This document shows positions 7,333 through 17,587 of a DNA stretch of 64,000 nt, piece by piece. Location of the stretch: the NCBI RefSeq assembly GCF_039522585.1, contig NZ_BAAADR010000002.1, one strand, 5' to 3'. A program made the position numbers and the translations under genes. The DNA is from Bisbaumannia salifodinae. Lineage in GTDB: Bacteria > Pseudomonadota > Gammaproteobacteria > Pseudomonadales > Halomonadaceae. Position 1 is the stretch's first letter, and every line of letters starts with the position of its first letter. A model generated the notes under the pieces. The model was not told the DNA's origin, searched no databases, and saw only the letters and a list, made by a program, of their open reading frames with translations.

Positions 7333-9006
7333 TCAGTGATGAGCCCTCTGGCTGGCATCGAGCATCTCCCTGGCGTGGGCCAGGGTCCTGTCGGACAGGT
7401 TGACGCCGCCCAGCATCCGCGCCAGTTCGCGCACCCGGCCGGCCCCGTCCAACAGCGCCATACGGGTCAGGGTGGTGTCGCGCTTGGCCTGCTTCTCGAT
7501 ATGCAGGTGCTGATGGGCCTGGGCGGCCACCTGGGGCAGGTGGGTCACGGTCAGCACCTGGCCCGAGGCGCCCAGGCGCTTGAGCAGTTGGCCGACGATC
7601 TCCGCGGTGGCGCCGGAGATGCCCACGTCCACCTCGTCGAAGACCAGGCTGGGAATGGTGGAGTGGCTGGCCGCCACCACCTGAATGGCCAGGCTGATGC
7701 GTGACAGCTCGCCGCCGGAGGCCACCTTGGCCAGGGGGCGGGGCGGTTGTCCCGGATTGGCGGCGATCAGGAAGGCGACGCGATCCAGGCCCTCGGCGGC
7801 GGGGGCCTCCCGCTCGCCGACTTGCACCTCGAAGCGGGCCTTGCCCATGGCCAGGAAGGTCAACTGCTGCTGCACCGCCTTGGCCAGCCGGCCGGCGGCC
7901 TCGCGGCGTGCCTTCGACAGCGCCTTGGCCTGCTGGCGCCAGCGCTCGCCGAGGGTCTCCACCTCGGCGGCGAGCTGCTCCAGGTCCCCTTCGCCGCCCT
8001 CCAGGCCGGCCAGTTCCGCCGCCAGGCGCTGATGCAGCTCGGTCAGCTCCTCCGGCAGGCAGTGATGCTTGCGGGCGATGCGATGCACCTCGCCCAGGCG
8101 GCCATCCACCCAGGCCAGGCGCTCCGGATCCAGCTCGGTGGTGTCGGCGAAACGCTGCAGTTCGCGGCTGGCCTCGCTCACCTGGATCTGCGCTTCCTCG
8201 AGCAGTCCCAGGGCCTCGGCCAGGGCGCCGCGATCACAGCCCGGCAGGGCGGCCAGGCGGCTGGCCGCCTGGTGCAACAGGGTCAGGGCGCCGCCGTCGT
8301 CGTTATCGCAGCACTGGGCGGCGAACTGCGCCTCGCGCAGGCTCTCTTCGGCATGAGCCAGGCTCTCCTGCTCCTGCTCCAGGGCCTCCAGCTCGCCGTC
8401 GGCCAGGGCCAGGGCGTCCAGTTCATCCACCTGGTAGCGCAGCAGTTGGCGGCGGGCGGCCAGCTCCTCGCCGCTCTCCGCCAGCCGCTTGAGGCGCCGA
8501 CGACTGGCCTGCCACTGACGGAAGGTCTCGGCCAGCTCGACGGCGGCGGTAGCCTGGCCGGCGAAGTCGTCCAGCAGGTTGAGGTGGGTCTCTTCGCGCA
8601 GCAGCGCCTGGTGGGCGTGCTGGCCATGCACCTGAATCAGGTGCTCGCCGAGGCCGCGCAGGTCGGTCACGGTGGCGGGCTGGCCGTTGATCCATGCCTT
8701 GGAGCGGCCGTTGGCGGTGACTACCCGGCGCAGCAGGCAGTCGTCGCCGGGCAGGTCGCGGGCCTCGAGCCAGGCGCGCGCCTCGGGCAGTTCGCCGACC
8801 TCGAAGCGGGCGCTGAGGTCGGCGCGTTCGGCACCGTGGCGCACGCTGCCGGCATCGGCGCGCTCGCCCAGGCACAGCCCCAGGGCGCCCAGCAGGATCG
8901 ACTTGCCGGCCCCGGTCTCCCCGGTGATGGCGGTCATGCCGCCGCCCAGGTCCAGTTCCAGGTCATCGACGATGGCGTAATCGTGGATCGCAAGCTGCAC
9001 CAGCAT
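7333..9006 (-). CDS. recN: DNA repair ATPase RecN
   Basis: 557-residue SMC-like protein for double-strand-break repair. Walker A ITGETGAGKS is near residue 28-37, with a signature region VASGGELSRISLAIQVV and Walker B SLVFDEVDVGISG near the C terminus. The middle is Ala/Glu/Leu-rich coiled coil. Length equals the family norm (about 555). A LexA-like box lies 46-61 bases upstream of the start, as expected for an SOS gene. A relic copy of its 3' end lies just beyond the stop. Confidence 0.96.
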   Translation of the reverse strand: MLVQLAIHDYAIVDDLELDLGGGMTAITGETGAGKSILLGALGLCLGERADAGSVRHGAERADLSARFEVGELPEARAWLEARDLPGDDCLLRRVVTANGRSKAWINGQPATVTDLRGLGEHLIQVHGQHAHQALLREETHLNLLDDFAGQATAAVELAETFRQWQASRRRLKRLAESGEELAARRQLLRYQVDELDALALADGELEALEQEQESLAHAEESLREAQFAAQCCDNDDGGALTLLHQAASRLAALPGCDRGALAEALGLLEEAQIQVSEASRELQRFADTTELDPERLAWVDGRLGEVHRIARKHHCLPEELTELHQRLAAELAGLEGGEGDLEQLAAEVETLGERWRQQAKALSKARREAAGRLAKAVQQQLTFLAMGKARFEVQVGEREAPAAEGLDRVAFLIAANPGQPPRPLAKVASGGELSRISLAIQVVAASHSTIPSLVFDEVDVGISGATAEIVGQLLKRLGASGQVLTVTHLPQVAAQAHQHLHIEKQAKRDTTLTRMALLDGAGRVRELARMLGGVNLSDRTLAHAREMLDASQRAHH

Positions 9007-9051
9007 GGCCTATTTCCTCCCTGGGTCGTGCGGCGGGACCGGCGAGTGAGT

Positions 9052-9067
9052 CTGTTCTTTTATACAG
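9052..9067 (-). promoter_or_regulatory. LexA (SOS) box upstream of recN
   Basis: CTGTTCTTTTATACAG fits CTG-N10-CAG and matches 12 of 16 positions of the E. coli consensus. A second CTGTATAAAA half-site follows on the minus strand at 9078-9069, giving two TATAAA-like -10 options that the repressor would cover. Confidence 0.6.
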
Positions 9068-9118
9068 TGTTTTATACAGTAGCCCAGGGGCGACGACAAT
9101 GCTCGAGTCGTCGCATGC

Positions 9119-9146
9119 CTTGAGATCGCCGCAGGCATCCCCATAT
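9119..9146 (+). promoter_or_regulatory. sigma32 heat-shock promoter for grpE
   Basis: CTTGAGA (9119-9125), 13-base spacer, CCCCATAT (9139-9146). This matches the E. coli sigma32 consensus CTTGAAA-N13/14-CCCCATNT with one mismatch. It is 70 bases upstream of the grpE start. Confidence 0.85.
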
Positions 9147-9215
9147 CAGGGAGCAACTCATGCTCAACCCTTTAGTGAGGTGGCCCCGGGCCGCCGCCGA
9201 CGTCAGGAGAACCCC

Positions 9216-9833
9216 ATGGCCAAAGACCCGCAGACCCCGTTGGATGAGGAGCTGATGCGCCAGGAGCAGGAAGCCGAGCCGCAGCCCGTGGAGGGTGAGG
9301 TGGAGTCCGCCGCCGAGGCCGCCGAGCAGGCCGAGGATCAGGGCGAGGTCAGCGACAACCCCGAGGCCGAGGTGCTGGCGGCCCGGGTCGAGGAGCTCGA
9401 GCAGGGCCTGGCCGAGGCCAAGGATCAGGCCCTGCGTGCCGCCGCCGAGGCCCAGAACGTGCGCCGCCGCGCCGAGCAGGAGGCCGAGAAGGCGCGCAAG
9501 TTCGCCCTGGAGAAGTTCGTCAAGGAACTGCTGCCGGTGGTGGACAGCCTGGAGAAGGCCCTGGAGACCATGGGCGAGGAGGCCTCCGAGGCCCATCGCG
9601 AAGGCGTCGCCATGACCCTCAAGATGCAGCTCGATGTGCTGGCCAAGTTCGGCGTCGAGGCGGTGGAGCCCGCCGGCGAGCCCTTCGATCCGCAGGTGCA
9701 CGAGGCCATGGCCATGGTGCCCAATCCCGAGCTGGACCCCAACACCGTGATGGATGTGATGCAGAAGGGGTATCTGCTCAATGGTCGCCTGGTACGCCCG
9801 GCCATGGTGGTGGTCAGTCAGGCCGCCGGCTGA
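9216..9833 (+). CDS. grpE: nucleotide exchange factor GrpE
   Basis: 205-residue co-chaperone that releases ADP from DnaK. The acidic, disordered N terminus (to about residue 55) leads into the long dimerising coiled coil (ARVEELEQGLAEAKDQALRAAAEAQNVRRR) and the C-terminal beta domain ending in GYLLNGRLVRPAMVVVSQ, the family signature. ATG at 9216 follows GGAGAACCCC; the frame is open upstream to 9099 but without recognisable content. First gene of the grpE-dnaK-dnaJ cluster under a sigma32-type promoter. Confidence 0.96.
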   Translation: MAKDPQTPLDEELMRQEQEAEPQPVEGEVESAAEAAEQAEDQGEVSDNPEAEVLAARVEELEQGLAEAKDQALRAAAEAQNVRRRAEQEAEKARKFALEKFVKELLPVVDSLEKALETMGEEASEAHREGVAMTLKMQLDVLAKFGVEAVEPAGEPFDPQVHEAMAMVPNPELDPNTVMDVMQKGYLLNGRLVRPAMVVVSQAAG

Positions 9834-9851
9834 GCGAGGGACACAGGGGGA

Positions 9852-9880
9852 CTTGAAAAGCCGTGAGGCCTCCCCCACAT
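9852..9880 (+). promoter_or_regulatory. second sigma32-type promoter, before dnaK
   Basis: CTTGAAA (9852-9858), 14-base spacer, CCCCACAT (9873-9880): a perfect -35 and one mismatch in the -10. It would let dnaK be transcribed independently of grpE. Confidence 0.75.
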
Positions 9881-9946
9881 ACAGCACAACGCCGCGGCAA
9901 AGGCCGCAACGCACGAATCAAGATCACGAATTTTCGAGGATTTCCT

Positions 9947-11878
<1,932 letters not shown>

Positions 11879-11902
11879 ACCACGACATCGGCATCAAGGA
11901 TG

Positions 11903-11937
11903 ACACCAGCGCGGGGGCCTGACTCCCGCGTTGGTGT
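11903..11937 (+). terminator. hairpin between dnaK and dnaJ
   Basis: 13-bp stem with one G-T pair (11903-11915 with 11925-11937) followed by a short TTC. Without a long U-tract it may attenuate rather than stop transcription into dnaJ, lowering DnaJ relative to DnaK. Confidence 0.5.
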
Positions 11938-11970
11938 TTCCGCGGTGCCGCGATGGAGGCGGACAGACCG

Positions 11971-13119
11971 ATGTCCAAACGCGATTATTATGAGGTACTG
12001 GGCGTAGAGCGCGGTGCCGACCAGAAAGAGATCAAGAAGGCCTACCGACGCCTGGCCCAGAAGTTTCACCCCGACCGCAATCCGGACGACGACGGGGCGG
12101 CGGCCAAGTTCCGCGAGGTCTCCGAGGCCTACGAGGTGCTCGCCGACGGCGAGAAGCGCGCCGCCTATGACCAGTTCGGTCATGCCGGCGTCGACGGCCA
12201 GGCCGGCGGCTTCGGCGGCGGTGGCTTCGGTGGCGCCGGGGCCGGGGGCTTCAGCGATATCTTCGGCGACGTGTTCGGCGATATCTTCGGCGGTGCAGGT
12301 GGCGGCCGGCGTAACCCCAATGCCCCCCAGCGCGGCAGCGACCTGCGCTACAACCTGGAGCTCGACCTGGAGGATGCCGTCAGCGGCACCAGCGTCGATA
12401 TCCGCGTGCCGCGCCATGTGGAGTGCGAGCGCTGCGATGGCGAGGGCGCCGAGCCCGGCTCCAGCAAGGAGACCTGCCCGACCTGTAACGGCCATGGCCA
12501 GGTGCGCATGCAGCAGGGCTTCTTCGCCGTGCAGCAGACCTGCCCCACCTGCCATGGCAGTGGCCAGCACATCAAGGTGCCCTGCCACAAGTGCCACGGC
12601 GAGGGCCGGGTGCGCGAGACCCGCACCCTGTCGGTGAAGATTCCCGCCGGGGTCGATACCGGCGACCGCATTCGCTTGAACGGCGAAGGCGAGAGCGGCA
12701 TCAACGGTGGCCCCCCCGGGGACCTCTACGTCCAGGTGGCCATCAAGCCGCACCCGATCTTCCAGCGCGACGGCCGCCACCTGCAGTGCGAGGTGCCGAT
12801 CAACTTCGTCGATGCGGCGCTGGGCGGCGAGCTGGAGGTGCCGACCCTGGACGGCCGGGTCAAGCTGAAGATCCCCGCCGAGACCCAGACCGGCAAGTTG
12901 TTCCGCCTCAAGGGCAAGGGCGTCAAGCCGGTGCGCGGCGGCCCCGCCGGCGACCTGCTGTGCCGGGTGGTGTTGGAGACCCCGATCAGCCTCTCCGAGG
13001 AGCAGAAGGAGCTGCTGCGCCGCTTCCAGGAGAGCCTCGGCGAGTCCAACAGCCACTCGCCGCGCAAGAAGAGCTTCTTCGACGGCGTGAAGAAATTCTT
13101 CGAGGATATGAAGCCCTAA
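11971..13119 (+). CDS. dnaJ: Hsp40 co-chaperone DnaJ
   Basis: 382 residues, type I DnaJ. J domain with HPDRN (MSKRDYYEVLGVERGADQKEIKKAYRRLAQKFHPDRN), Gly/Phe linker (GGFGGGGFGGAGAGGFSDIF), four CxxCxGxG-type zinc repeats (CERCDGEG, CPTCNGHG, CPTCHGSG, CHKCHGEG) and the C-terminal peptide-binding beta domains. ATG at 11971 follows GGAGG at 11955-11959 by 11 bases. Stimulates the DnaK ATPase. Confidence 0.97.
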   Translation: MSKRDYYEVLGVERGADQKEIKKAYRRLAQKFHPDRNPDDDGAAAKFREVSEAYEVLADGEKRAAYDQFGHAGVDGQAGGFGGGGFGGAGAGGFSDIFGDVFGDIFGGAGGGRRNPNAPQRGSDLRYNLELDLEDAVSGTSVDIRVPRHVECERCDGEGAEPGSSKETCPTCNGHGQVRMQQGFFAVQQTCPTCHGSGQHIKVPCHKCHGEGRVRETRTLSVKIPAGVDTGDRIRLNGEGESGINGGPPGDLYVQVAIKPHPIFQRDGRHLQCEVPINFVDAALGGELEVPTLDGRVKLKIPAETQTGKLFRLKGKGVKPVRGGPAGDLLCRVVLETPISLSEEQKELLRRFQESLGESNSHSPRKKSFFDGVKKFFEDMKP

Positions 13120-13144
13120 GCGGCATCACCTCCCCGAAGTCCCG

Positions 13145-13178
13145 CCAGCCCCCGGTATCCCCAGATACCGGGGGCTGG
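13145..13178. terminator. bidirectional terminator, dnaJ / HNH gene
   Basis: 14-bp stem (13145-13158 with 13165-13178), loop CCCCAG, then TCGTTTCG. Lies between two convergent genes. Confidence 0.75.
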
Positions 13179-13188
13179 TCGTTTCGGC

Positions 13189-14133
13189 TCAGCGCCACAG
13201 GTGTTCCAGGCGCCAGGCCAGCGCCTCGCGGCAGGGCCGGAGGTCGGGATCCCGGGGCAGCACCAGGGGCCGGCCGTCCAGTTCGCAAAGCCAGCGGTTA
13301 TCGGCGATCAGGCCGTCGATGCCGGGGCTGAGATGCCAGTGGAGATCCGGACCCGGGGCGATCAGGTGATTGTCCATGGCCCAGTGCAGGTTAGGCGTCA
13401 GGGCGATGCCGTTGACCGGTCGATCGTCCTGGCTCTCGGCGAAGGGGATCAGGTGGGCCGCCTCCACCAGGTAGCGATAGTCCGGGGTGATATGGCGCAG
13501 GCGGCTCGCCGCACAGCGGTAATCGTAGGCCTCCAGGACCAGCGAGCGAAAGGCGGCGGAGCGGGCATATTTCTGGCTTTCTTCTTTCACACTGCCTTTC
13601 AGCTGCTCGGGATGCCGCTCATAGTTGCCGCTCTCCAGTGCCGTGGTCAGGTAGGTGTGCAGTGCCTCGTAAGCTTTTGGGTCGGCGGAGAAGTAGCGAG
13701 ACACCAGCAGGGCGCAAGCCTCGCGCGAGGCATGTTCATCCCGGAGGGCCTCGAAGAGTGTTTCGTCCAGTCGGGCGATGGTAAAGCGTTTCCGAAGCTG
13801 CCCGAAGGACTTAGGCTGGCCTAGCTGTGCCTCCAGGGCGCTCAGGTTTTCCGTGAACTCCGGCGACCAGAGGGGGCCGGATGGGCCCCGATCATTTCTC
13901 AGGTGCCAGAGGGGGAGCTGGGGGTTGGCGGCCGACCTGTTCTCGGTGGCTGCTTCATAAAGGTCGTGATAGCGGGCGATCAGCCGGCCATCGATGGCGA
14001 CCCGGGGCGAGGTGATATGCCCCGCCTGGATCTCGCAGATGATCGCCAGCAAGAGGCAGGGCTTGTTGGGGGCCGGCATTCCCTTGTTGTGTCCGACCCT
14101 GAGCCTGCCCAGGCACTCCAGGGATGCATTCAC
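13189..14133 (-). CDS. HNH endonuclease with probable sulfur-binding N-terminal domain (type IV restriction candidate)
   Basis: 314 residues in two parts. The C-terminal half is an HNH_2-type nuclease: Cys207 in YDYRCAAS, then EAAHLIPFAESQDDRPVNGIALTPNLHWAMDNHLI with His227, Asn241, Asn248, His250 and His256 as candidate metal and catalytic residues. The N-terminal part carries APNKPCLLLAIICEIQAGHI (about 21-40) and PLWHLRND followed by PLW (74-89). These resemble the P-loop-less binding motif of phosphorothioate-reading domains in ScoMcrA-like proteins (pattern aPhKPllLLal and PfwrL..dg.W). That would make it a restriction enzyme against sulfur-modified DNA. The nuclease assignment is firm; the modification read is inference. 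It stands alone, with no dnd genes in the window. Confidence 0.75.
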   Translation of the reverse strand: MNASLECLGRLRVGHNKGMPAPNKPCLLLAIICEIQAGHITSPRVAIDGRLIARYHDLYEAATENRSAANPQLPLWHLRNDRGPSGPLWSPEFTENLSALEAQLGQPKSFGQLRKRFTIARLDETLFEALRDEHASREACALLVSRYFSADPKAYEALHTYLTTALESGNYERHPEQLKGSVKEESQKYARSAAFRSLVLEAYDYRCAASRLRHITPDYRYLVEAAHLIPFAESQDDRPVNGIALTPNLHWAMDNHLIAPGPDLHWHLSPGIDGLIADNRWLCELDGRPLVLPRDPDLRPCREALAWRLEHLWR

Positions 14134-14207
14134 GTCGTTTTCCTTTATCGGCTTTTGCGAATTCAGGCCCAGCCTAGCATGGCGGTCCTTGGGTGGCCCC
14201 GAACAGA

Positions 14208-14234
14208 CAAAAAAGCCCCCTCCGAGGAGGGGGC
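14208..14234 (-). terminator. terminator of the TRAP operon
   Basis: On the minus strand, GCCCCCTCCTCGGAGGGGGC (14234-14215) is followed by six T residues, a textbook intrinsic terminator 39 bases past the dctM stop. Confidence 0.9.
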
Positions 14235-14272
14235 GGAAAGCGCAGCAGCTTGTGCCGGGCGGCGTGGCGGGG

Positions 14273-15592
14273 CTAGAAGAGCAGCTCCGGCAGCCACAGG
14301 GCGATGCTCGGGAAGAGGATGATCAGCGCCAGACCGAGGATCTGCAGGCCCACGAAGGGCAGGGCCGAGCGATAGATATCGGTAATGGTGATCGACTTGG
14401 GCGCCACCGAGCGCATGTAGAAGAGGTTGTAGCCGAAGGGTGGCGTCAGGTAGGCGGACTGCATGCTGAGGATAAACAGCACCGCGAACCAGGTGGTGTC
14501 GAAGCCCAGTTCCCGCACGATGGGCACATAGAGGGGGATGGTGATAAAGAGGATGGCGAAGTCATCCAGGAACATCCCCAGCACGAAGAAGCTCAGCACC
14601 ATGACGATGATCACCGTATAGGGCGACAGGGCGAAGTCCTCGATGATCTCGCTGAGGATCATCCCGGCGCCCAGGCCCATGTAGATGCGGCTGAAGAAGA
14701 CCGCGGCGATGGCGATCCACAGCAGCATGCCGGTGATCTTGGTGGTATTGAGCATCACATAGCGCAGCAGCCCCCAGTTGAGCTTGCCGCGCAGGCCGGC
14801 GATCAGCAGGGCGCCACCGGCACCCACGGCGGAGGCCTCGGAGGGGGAGGTGACGCCGCCGATGATGCAGCCCAGCACGGCGAAGACCAGCAGGCCTGGG
14901 GCGATCACATGGCGCAGCGACTTGAGCTTCTCCAGGGGCGTGAAGCGCTCTTCCTCCGGCGCCGCCGGGCCCAGTTCCGGATTGATCCGGCAGCGGATCA
15001 GGATATAGGCCATGTAGATGCCCGCCAGCATCAGGCCCGGCATCAGGCCGGCGGCGAACAGCTTGCCCACCGATTCCCGGGCCAGGAAGGCATAGACGAT
15101 CATCAGCACGCTGGGCGGAATCAGAAAGCCCAGGGCGCCGCCGGCCATGATGGTGCCGGTGACCAGGCGCTTGTGGTAGCCGCGCTTGAGCATGGCGGGC
15201 AGGGCGATGATGCCCAGGCTGACGGTGGCGGCGCCGGAGACGCCGGCCATGGCGGCGATCAGCGCGCAGATCAGCACCGTGCCCACGCCCAGGCCGCCGG
15301 GCAGGCTACCCATCAGCTTGTGGATCATCTCGAAGAGATCATCGGTGATGCCCGAGCGCTCCAGCACCAGGCCCATGAAGATAAACAGCGGCAGTGAGAC
15401 CAGCAGGAAGTTGTCCATGGCGCTGAAGGCCGAAGCCAGCAGCAGGTCCAGGCCGCCGGGCCCGAACATCAGGTAGGCACTGCCCATGCCGGAGATCATC
15501 AGCGCCCATGCCAGGGGGGCGCCGATCGCCATCAGGACCAGCATGGAGAAGAACATGATGGCGGTAATCGTTAGGGGCTCGAAGCCAGCCAT
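14273..15592 (-). CDS. TRAP transporter large permease, DctM family
   Basis: 439-residue inner-membrane subunit with about 12 transmembrane helices, the sodium-driven translocator of a TRAP importer. Typical features are the N-terminal GAPLAWALMISGMGSAYL, LPLFIFMGLVLERSG, the GVSGAATVSLGIIALPAMLKRGY loop and GGALGFLIPPSVLMIVYAF. The operon runs P-Q-M on the minus strand, with 89 bases between the small and large permease genes. The substrate cannot be read from this subunit. Confidence 0.92.
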   Translation of the reverse strand: MAGFEPLTITAIMFFSMLVLMAIGAPLAWALMISGMGSAYLMFGPGGLDLLLASAFSAMDNFLLVSLPLFIFMGLVLERSGITDDLFEMIHKLMGSLPGGLGVGTVLICALIAAMAGVSGAATVSLGIIALPAMLKRGYHKRLVTGTIMAGGALGFLIPPSVLMIVYAFLARESVGKLFAAGLMPGLMLAGIYMAYILIRCRINPELGPAAPEEERFTPLEKLKSLRHVIAPGLLVFAVLGCIIGGVTSPSEASAVGAGGALLIAGLRGKLNWGLLRYVMLNTTKITGMLLWIAIAAVFFSRIYMGLGAGMILSEIIEDFALSPYTVIIVMVLSFFVLGMFLDDFAILFITIPLYVPIVRELGFDTTWFAVLFILSMQSAYLTPPFGYNLFYMRSVAPKSITITDIYRSALPFVGLQILGLALIILFPSIALWLPELLF

Positions 15593-15681
15593 AGGAAAGC
15601 CCTTTGCAAGACGGGCCCGGTTGGGGCCGTCGAATATGTTTCTATCCCTGTCGCGATGCGGGAGTCTCGACGAATCCGGCC

Positions 15682-16227
15682 TCAGGCCGTTTCGTCGGTC
15701 GCGTCATCCCGGGGATCTTCGTAACGCACCCCGGCCACACGCAGCACCGCGCGCACCAGTTCGGCCAGGCACTGCAGGATCAGCAGGCCCACGGCCAGTG
15801 GAATGGTGGCTTTGATCGGCCAGAGGGGCGGACGCCAGACGCTGCGGTTGGAGAATTCGCCGATGCTCCAGGAGTGGTAGGCGAAGTCCAGCGCCATGCG
15901 GAAGAAGATCGCCAGCACCAGGATGCCCAGGGCGAAGACCACCAGGTCGCAGAAGGCCTGGGCGCGATACGGAAGCATGCCGTAGATGACGTCGCTGCGG
16001 ACGTGACCGTGGTGACGGAGGGTGTAGCTGCCCGCCAGGATACTCAGCGCCCCGAAGAACATGGTCGATAGCTCATGCCCCCAGATGGTGGGGGCATTGA
16101 GGATATAGCGCGCCACGACTTCGTAGAGCAGTACGCCGATGATGCCCAGCGTCAGCCAGGAAGTGGCCCTTCCGACCCAGTCGGAAAGGCCATCCTGCAC
16201 CCTCAGATAGCGGGTGACTTTACTCAC
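15682..16227 (-). CDS. TRAP transporter small permease, DctQ family
   Basis: 181-residue four-helix membrane protein. The conserved core is VVARYILNAPTIWGHELSTMFFGALSILAGSYTLRHHGHVRSDVIYGMLP, the DctQ signature (normally with W..E and G..HV.vD). Its start overlaps the stop of the binding-protein gene by eight bases. It pairs with the DctM subunit and docks the binding protein. Confidence 0.9.
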   Translation of the reverse strand: MSKVTRYLRVQDGLSDWVGRATSWLTLGIIGVLLYEVVARYILNAPTIWGHELSTMFFGALSILAGSYTLRHHGHVRSDVIYGMLPYRAQAFCDLVVFALGILVLAIFFRMALDFAYHSWSIGEFSNRSVWRPPLWPIKATIPLAVGLLILQCLAELVRAVLRVAGVRYEDPRDDATDETA

Positions 16228-17239
16228 TCAAACGTCCTTGCTCGATGGCGTTGTTGATCAGGATCTCGATGGCCTGGGCGTGACGCTCGCCCTTCTCGGC
16301 TTCGGCTTCCCAGATCGGCAGGGCGGCTTCGGCCAGGCGGTTGGAGTCTTCCTGCGGCAGCACGGCGAATTCGAACAGCTCACCTTCGTCGATGAGGCGC
16401 TGGTTGCCCTCTTCCAGCCACTCATGCACGTCCAGCAGGTACTGGTCGATGGCGTCGGTGAGGATCTGCTGCTGCTCCTCGTCGAGGCGCTCCCAGGTGT
16501 TGGGGTTGATCAGGGCGTTCTCGGTCCAGCCCGGGTTGAGCAGGTTGAGGTCGGTGTAGTGGCCGGTCACCTCGTGCAGCTTGAGCTGCTCGTATTCCAC
16601 CGGGCCGCCATAGACGGCGCCGTCGATCACCCCGGTGGAGAGGGCCACGTAGAGCTCCTGGCCGGGCAGGAAGACGGTGGGAATATCGAAGGGTTCCAGC
16701 ACCGCGGCGATAGAGCTGGTGGCACGGATGCGCATGGACTGCAGGTCTTCCAGGCTGGTCACCGGCTCGCGGGTCACCAGGCCATAGTCGCTGCCGAAGC
16801 CGCGGCCGATCAGCTTGACGCCGCGTTCCTCGTAGGCGGCGGCGACCAGCTCGTCCAGGCCCTGGTTCTCGAAGATATCGCGGGCCTCTTCGGCGCTGAC
16901 CCAGGCCCCCGGCAGACCGCCCTCGATGGTGCCGATGCTCACTGCGCCCGGCCAGTAGCTGCCCACGCCGTGGGCGATATCGATGGTGCCGCGGGAGACC
17001 GCATCGACGAACTGGTCGCTGTCGACGAGCTCGCCGGCGCGGAAGAACTGGATGCGGATGGAGCCGTCGCTGGCCTCATTGACCCGGTCGCGCAGGTCGC
17101 GGGCGATGTCGTCGACCTCGGTGCCGTAGAAGGTGTGCATGCGCAGGCGCACGGTGTCAGCATAGACGGCGTGGCTGGCGACGATGGAGGCGGCCAGGGA
17201 GGTGGCCAGGGCGCCTTTGAGGAAAGTGGAGAGCTTCAT
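16220..17239 (-). CDS. TRAP transporter substrate-binding protein, DctP family
   Basis: 339-residue periplasmic protein. Signal peptide MKLSTFLKGALATSLAASIVASHAVYA precedes the mature DctP fold. The substrate carboxylate is normally bound by an Arg in the sequence seen here as LQSMRIRATSS (about residue 170), and the dimer/hinge region reads VALSTGVIDGAVYGGPVEYEQLKLHEVTGHY. The VFLPGQELYVALSTGVIDG stretch resembles binding proteins for 2-oxo acids and related carboxylates, but I cannot name the ligand. It is the first gene of the operon and is divergent from a DadA-like oxidoreductase, suggesting an amino- or imino-acid ligand. Confidence 0.9.
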   Translation of the reverse strand: MKLSTFLKGALATSLAASIVASHAVYADTVRLRMHTFYGTEVDDIARDLRDRVNEASDGSIRIQFFRAGELVDSDQFVDAVSRGTIDIAHGVGSYWPGAVSIGTIEGGLPGAWVSAEEARDIFENQGLDELVAAAYEERGVKLIGRGFGSDYGLVTREPVTSLEDLQSMRIRATSSIAAVLEPFDIPTVFLPGQELYVALSTGVIDGAVYGGPVEYEQLKLHEVTGHYTDLNLLNPGWTENALINPNTWERLDEEQQQILTDAIDQYLLDVHEWLEEGNQRLIDEGELFEFAVLPQEDSNRLAEAALPIWEAEAEKGERHAQAIEILINNAIEQGRLSE

Positions 17240-17587
17240 GGGACCTCGTTGCGATGCAGTTTAGAAGTTATAGGTTGTCATCGATGGCCGGCCGGGGACC
17301 GGCCTGTCAGACTGCGCTTTGAGTAAATCACACAGGTGATGAATATTCCATACGCATCCCTTCAACGTTAGGATAATGTCTACAATTTTATTGTTTATAG
17401 CCTGCCTGGATTTTTATCAAAATATTCGTCGGCTTGCGCCGATGCGACCCGGCCGCCGGGGAAGTCATTGCCCGTCGCTGGGTGGCTGTCTAGAGTGTAT
17501 CCATCGCGTCGCTCTGGTCCGGCGCACGCCTTTTTTCAGGCTCGTGGTTTCTCTTCCACGGGCCCCTGCTAGCAAGGAACCGCAGGC
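17240..17587. promoter_or_regulatory. AT-rich divergent control region (TRAP operon / DadA-like gene)
   Basis: 348 bases with no gene. It is much more AT-rich than its surroundings, especially 17330-17440. It contains TGTCTACA (17378-17385), a near-palindrome of the GntR/FCD operator type, next to ATTTTATTGTTTATA. This is a plausible operator and promoter site for one or both directions. The assignment to GntR is inference. Confidence 0.4.
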
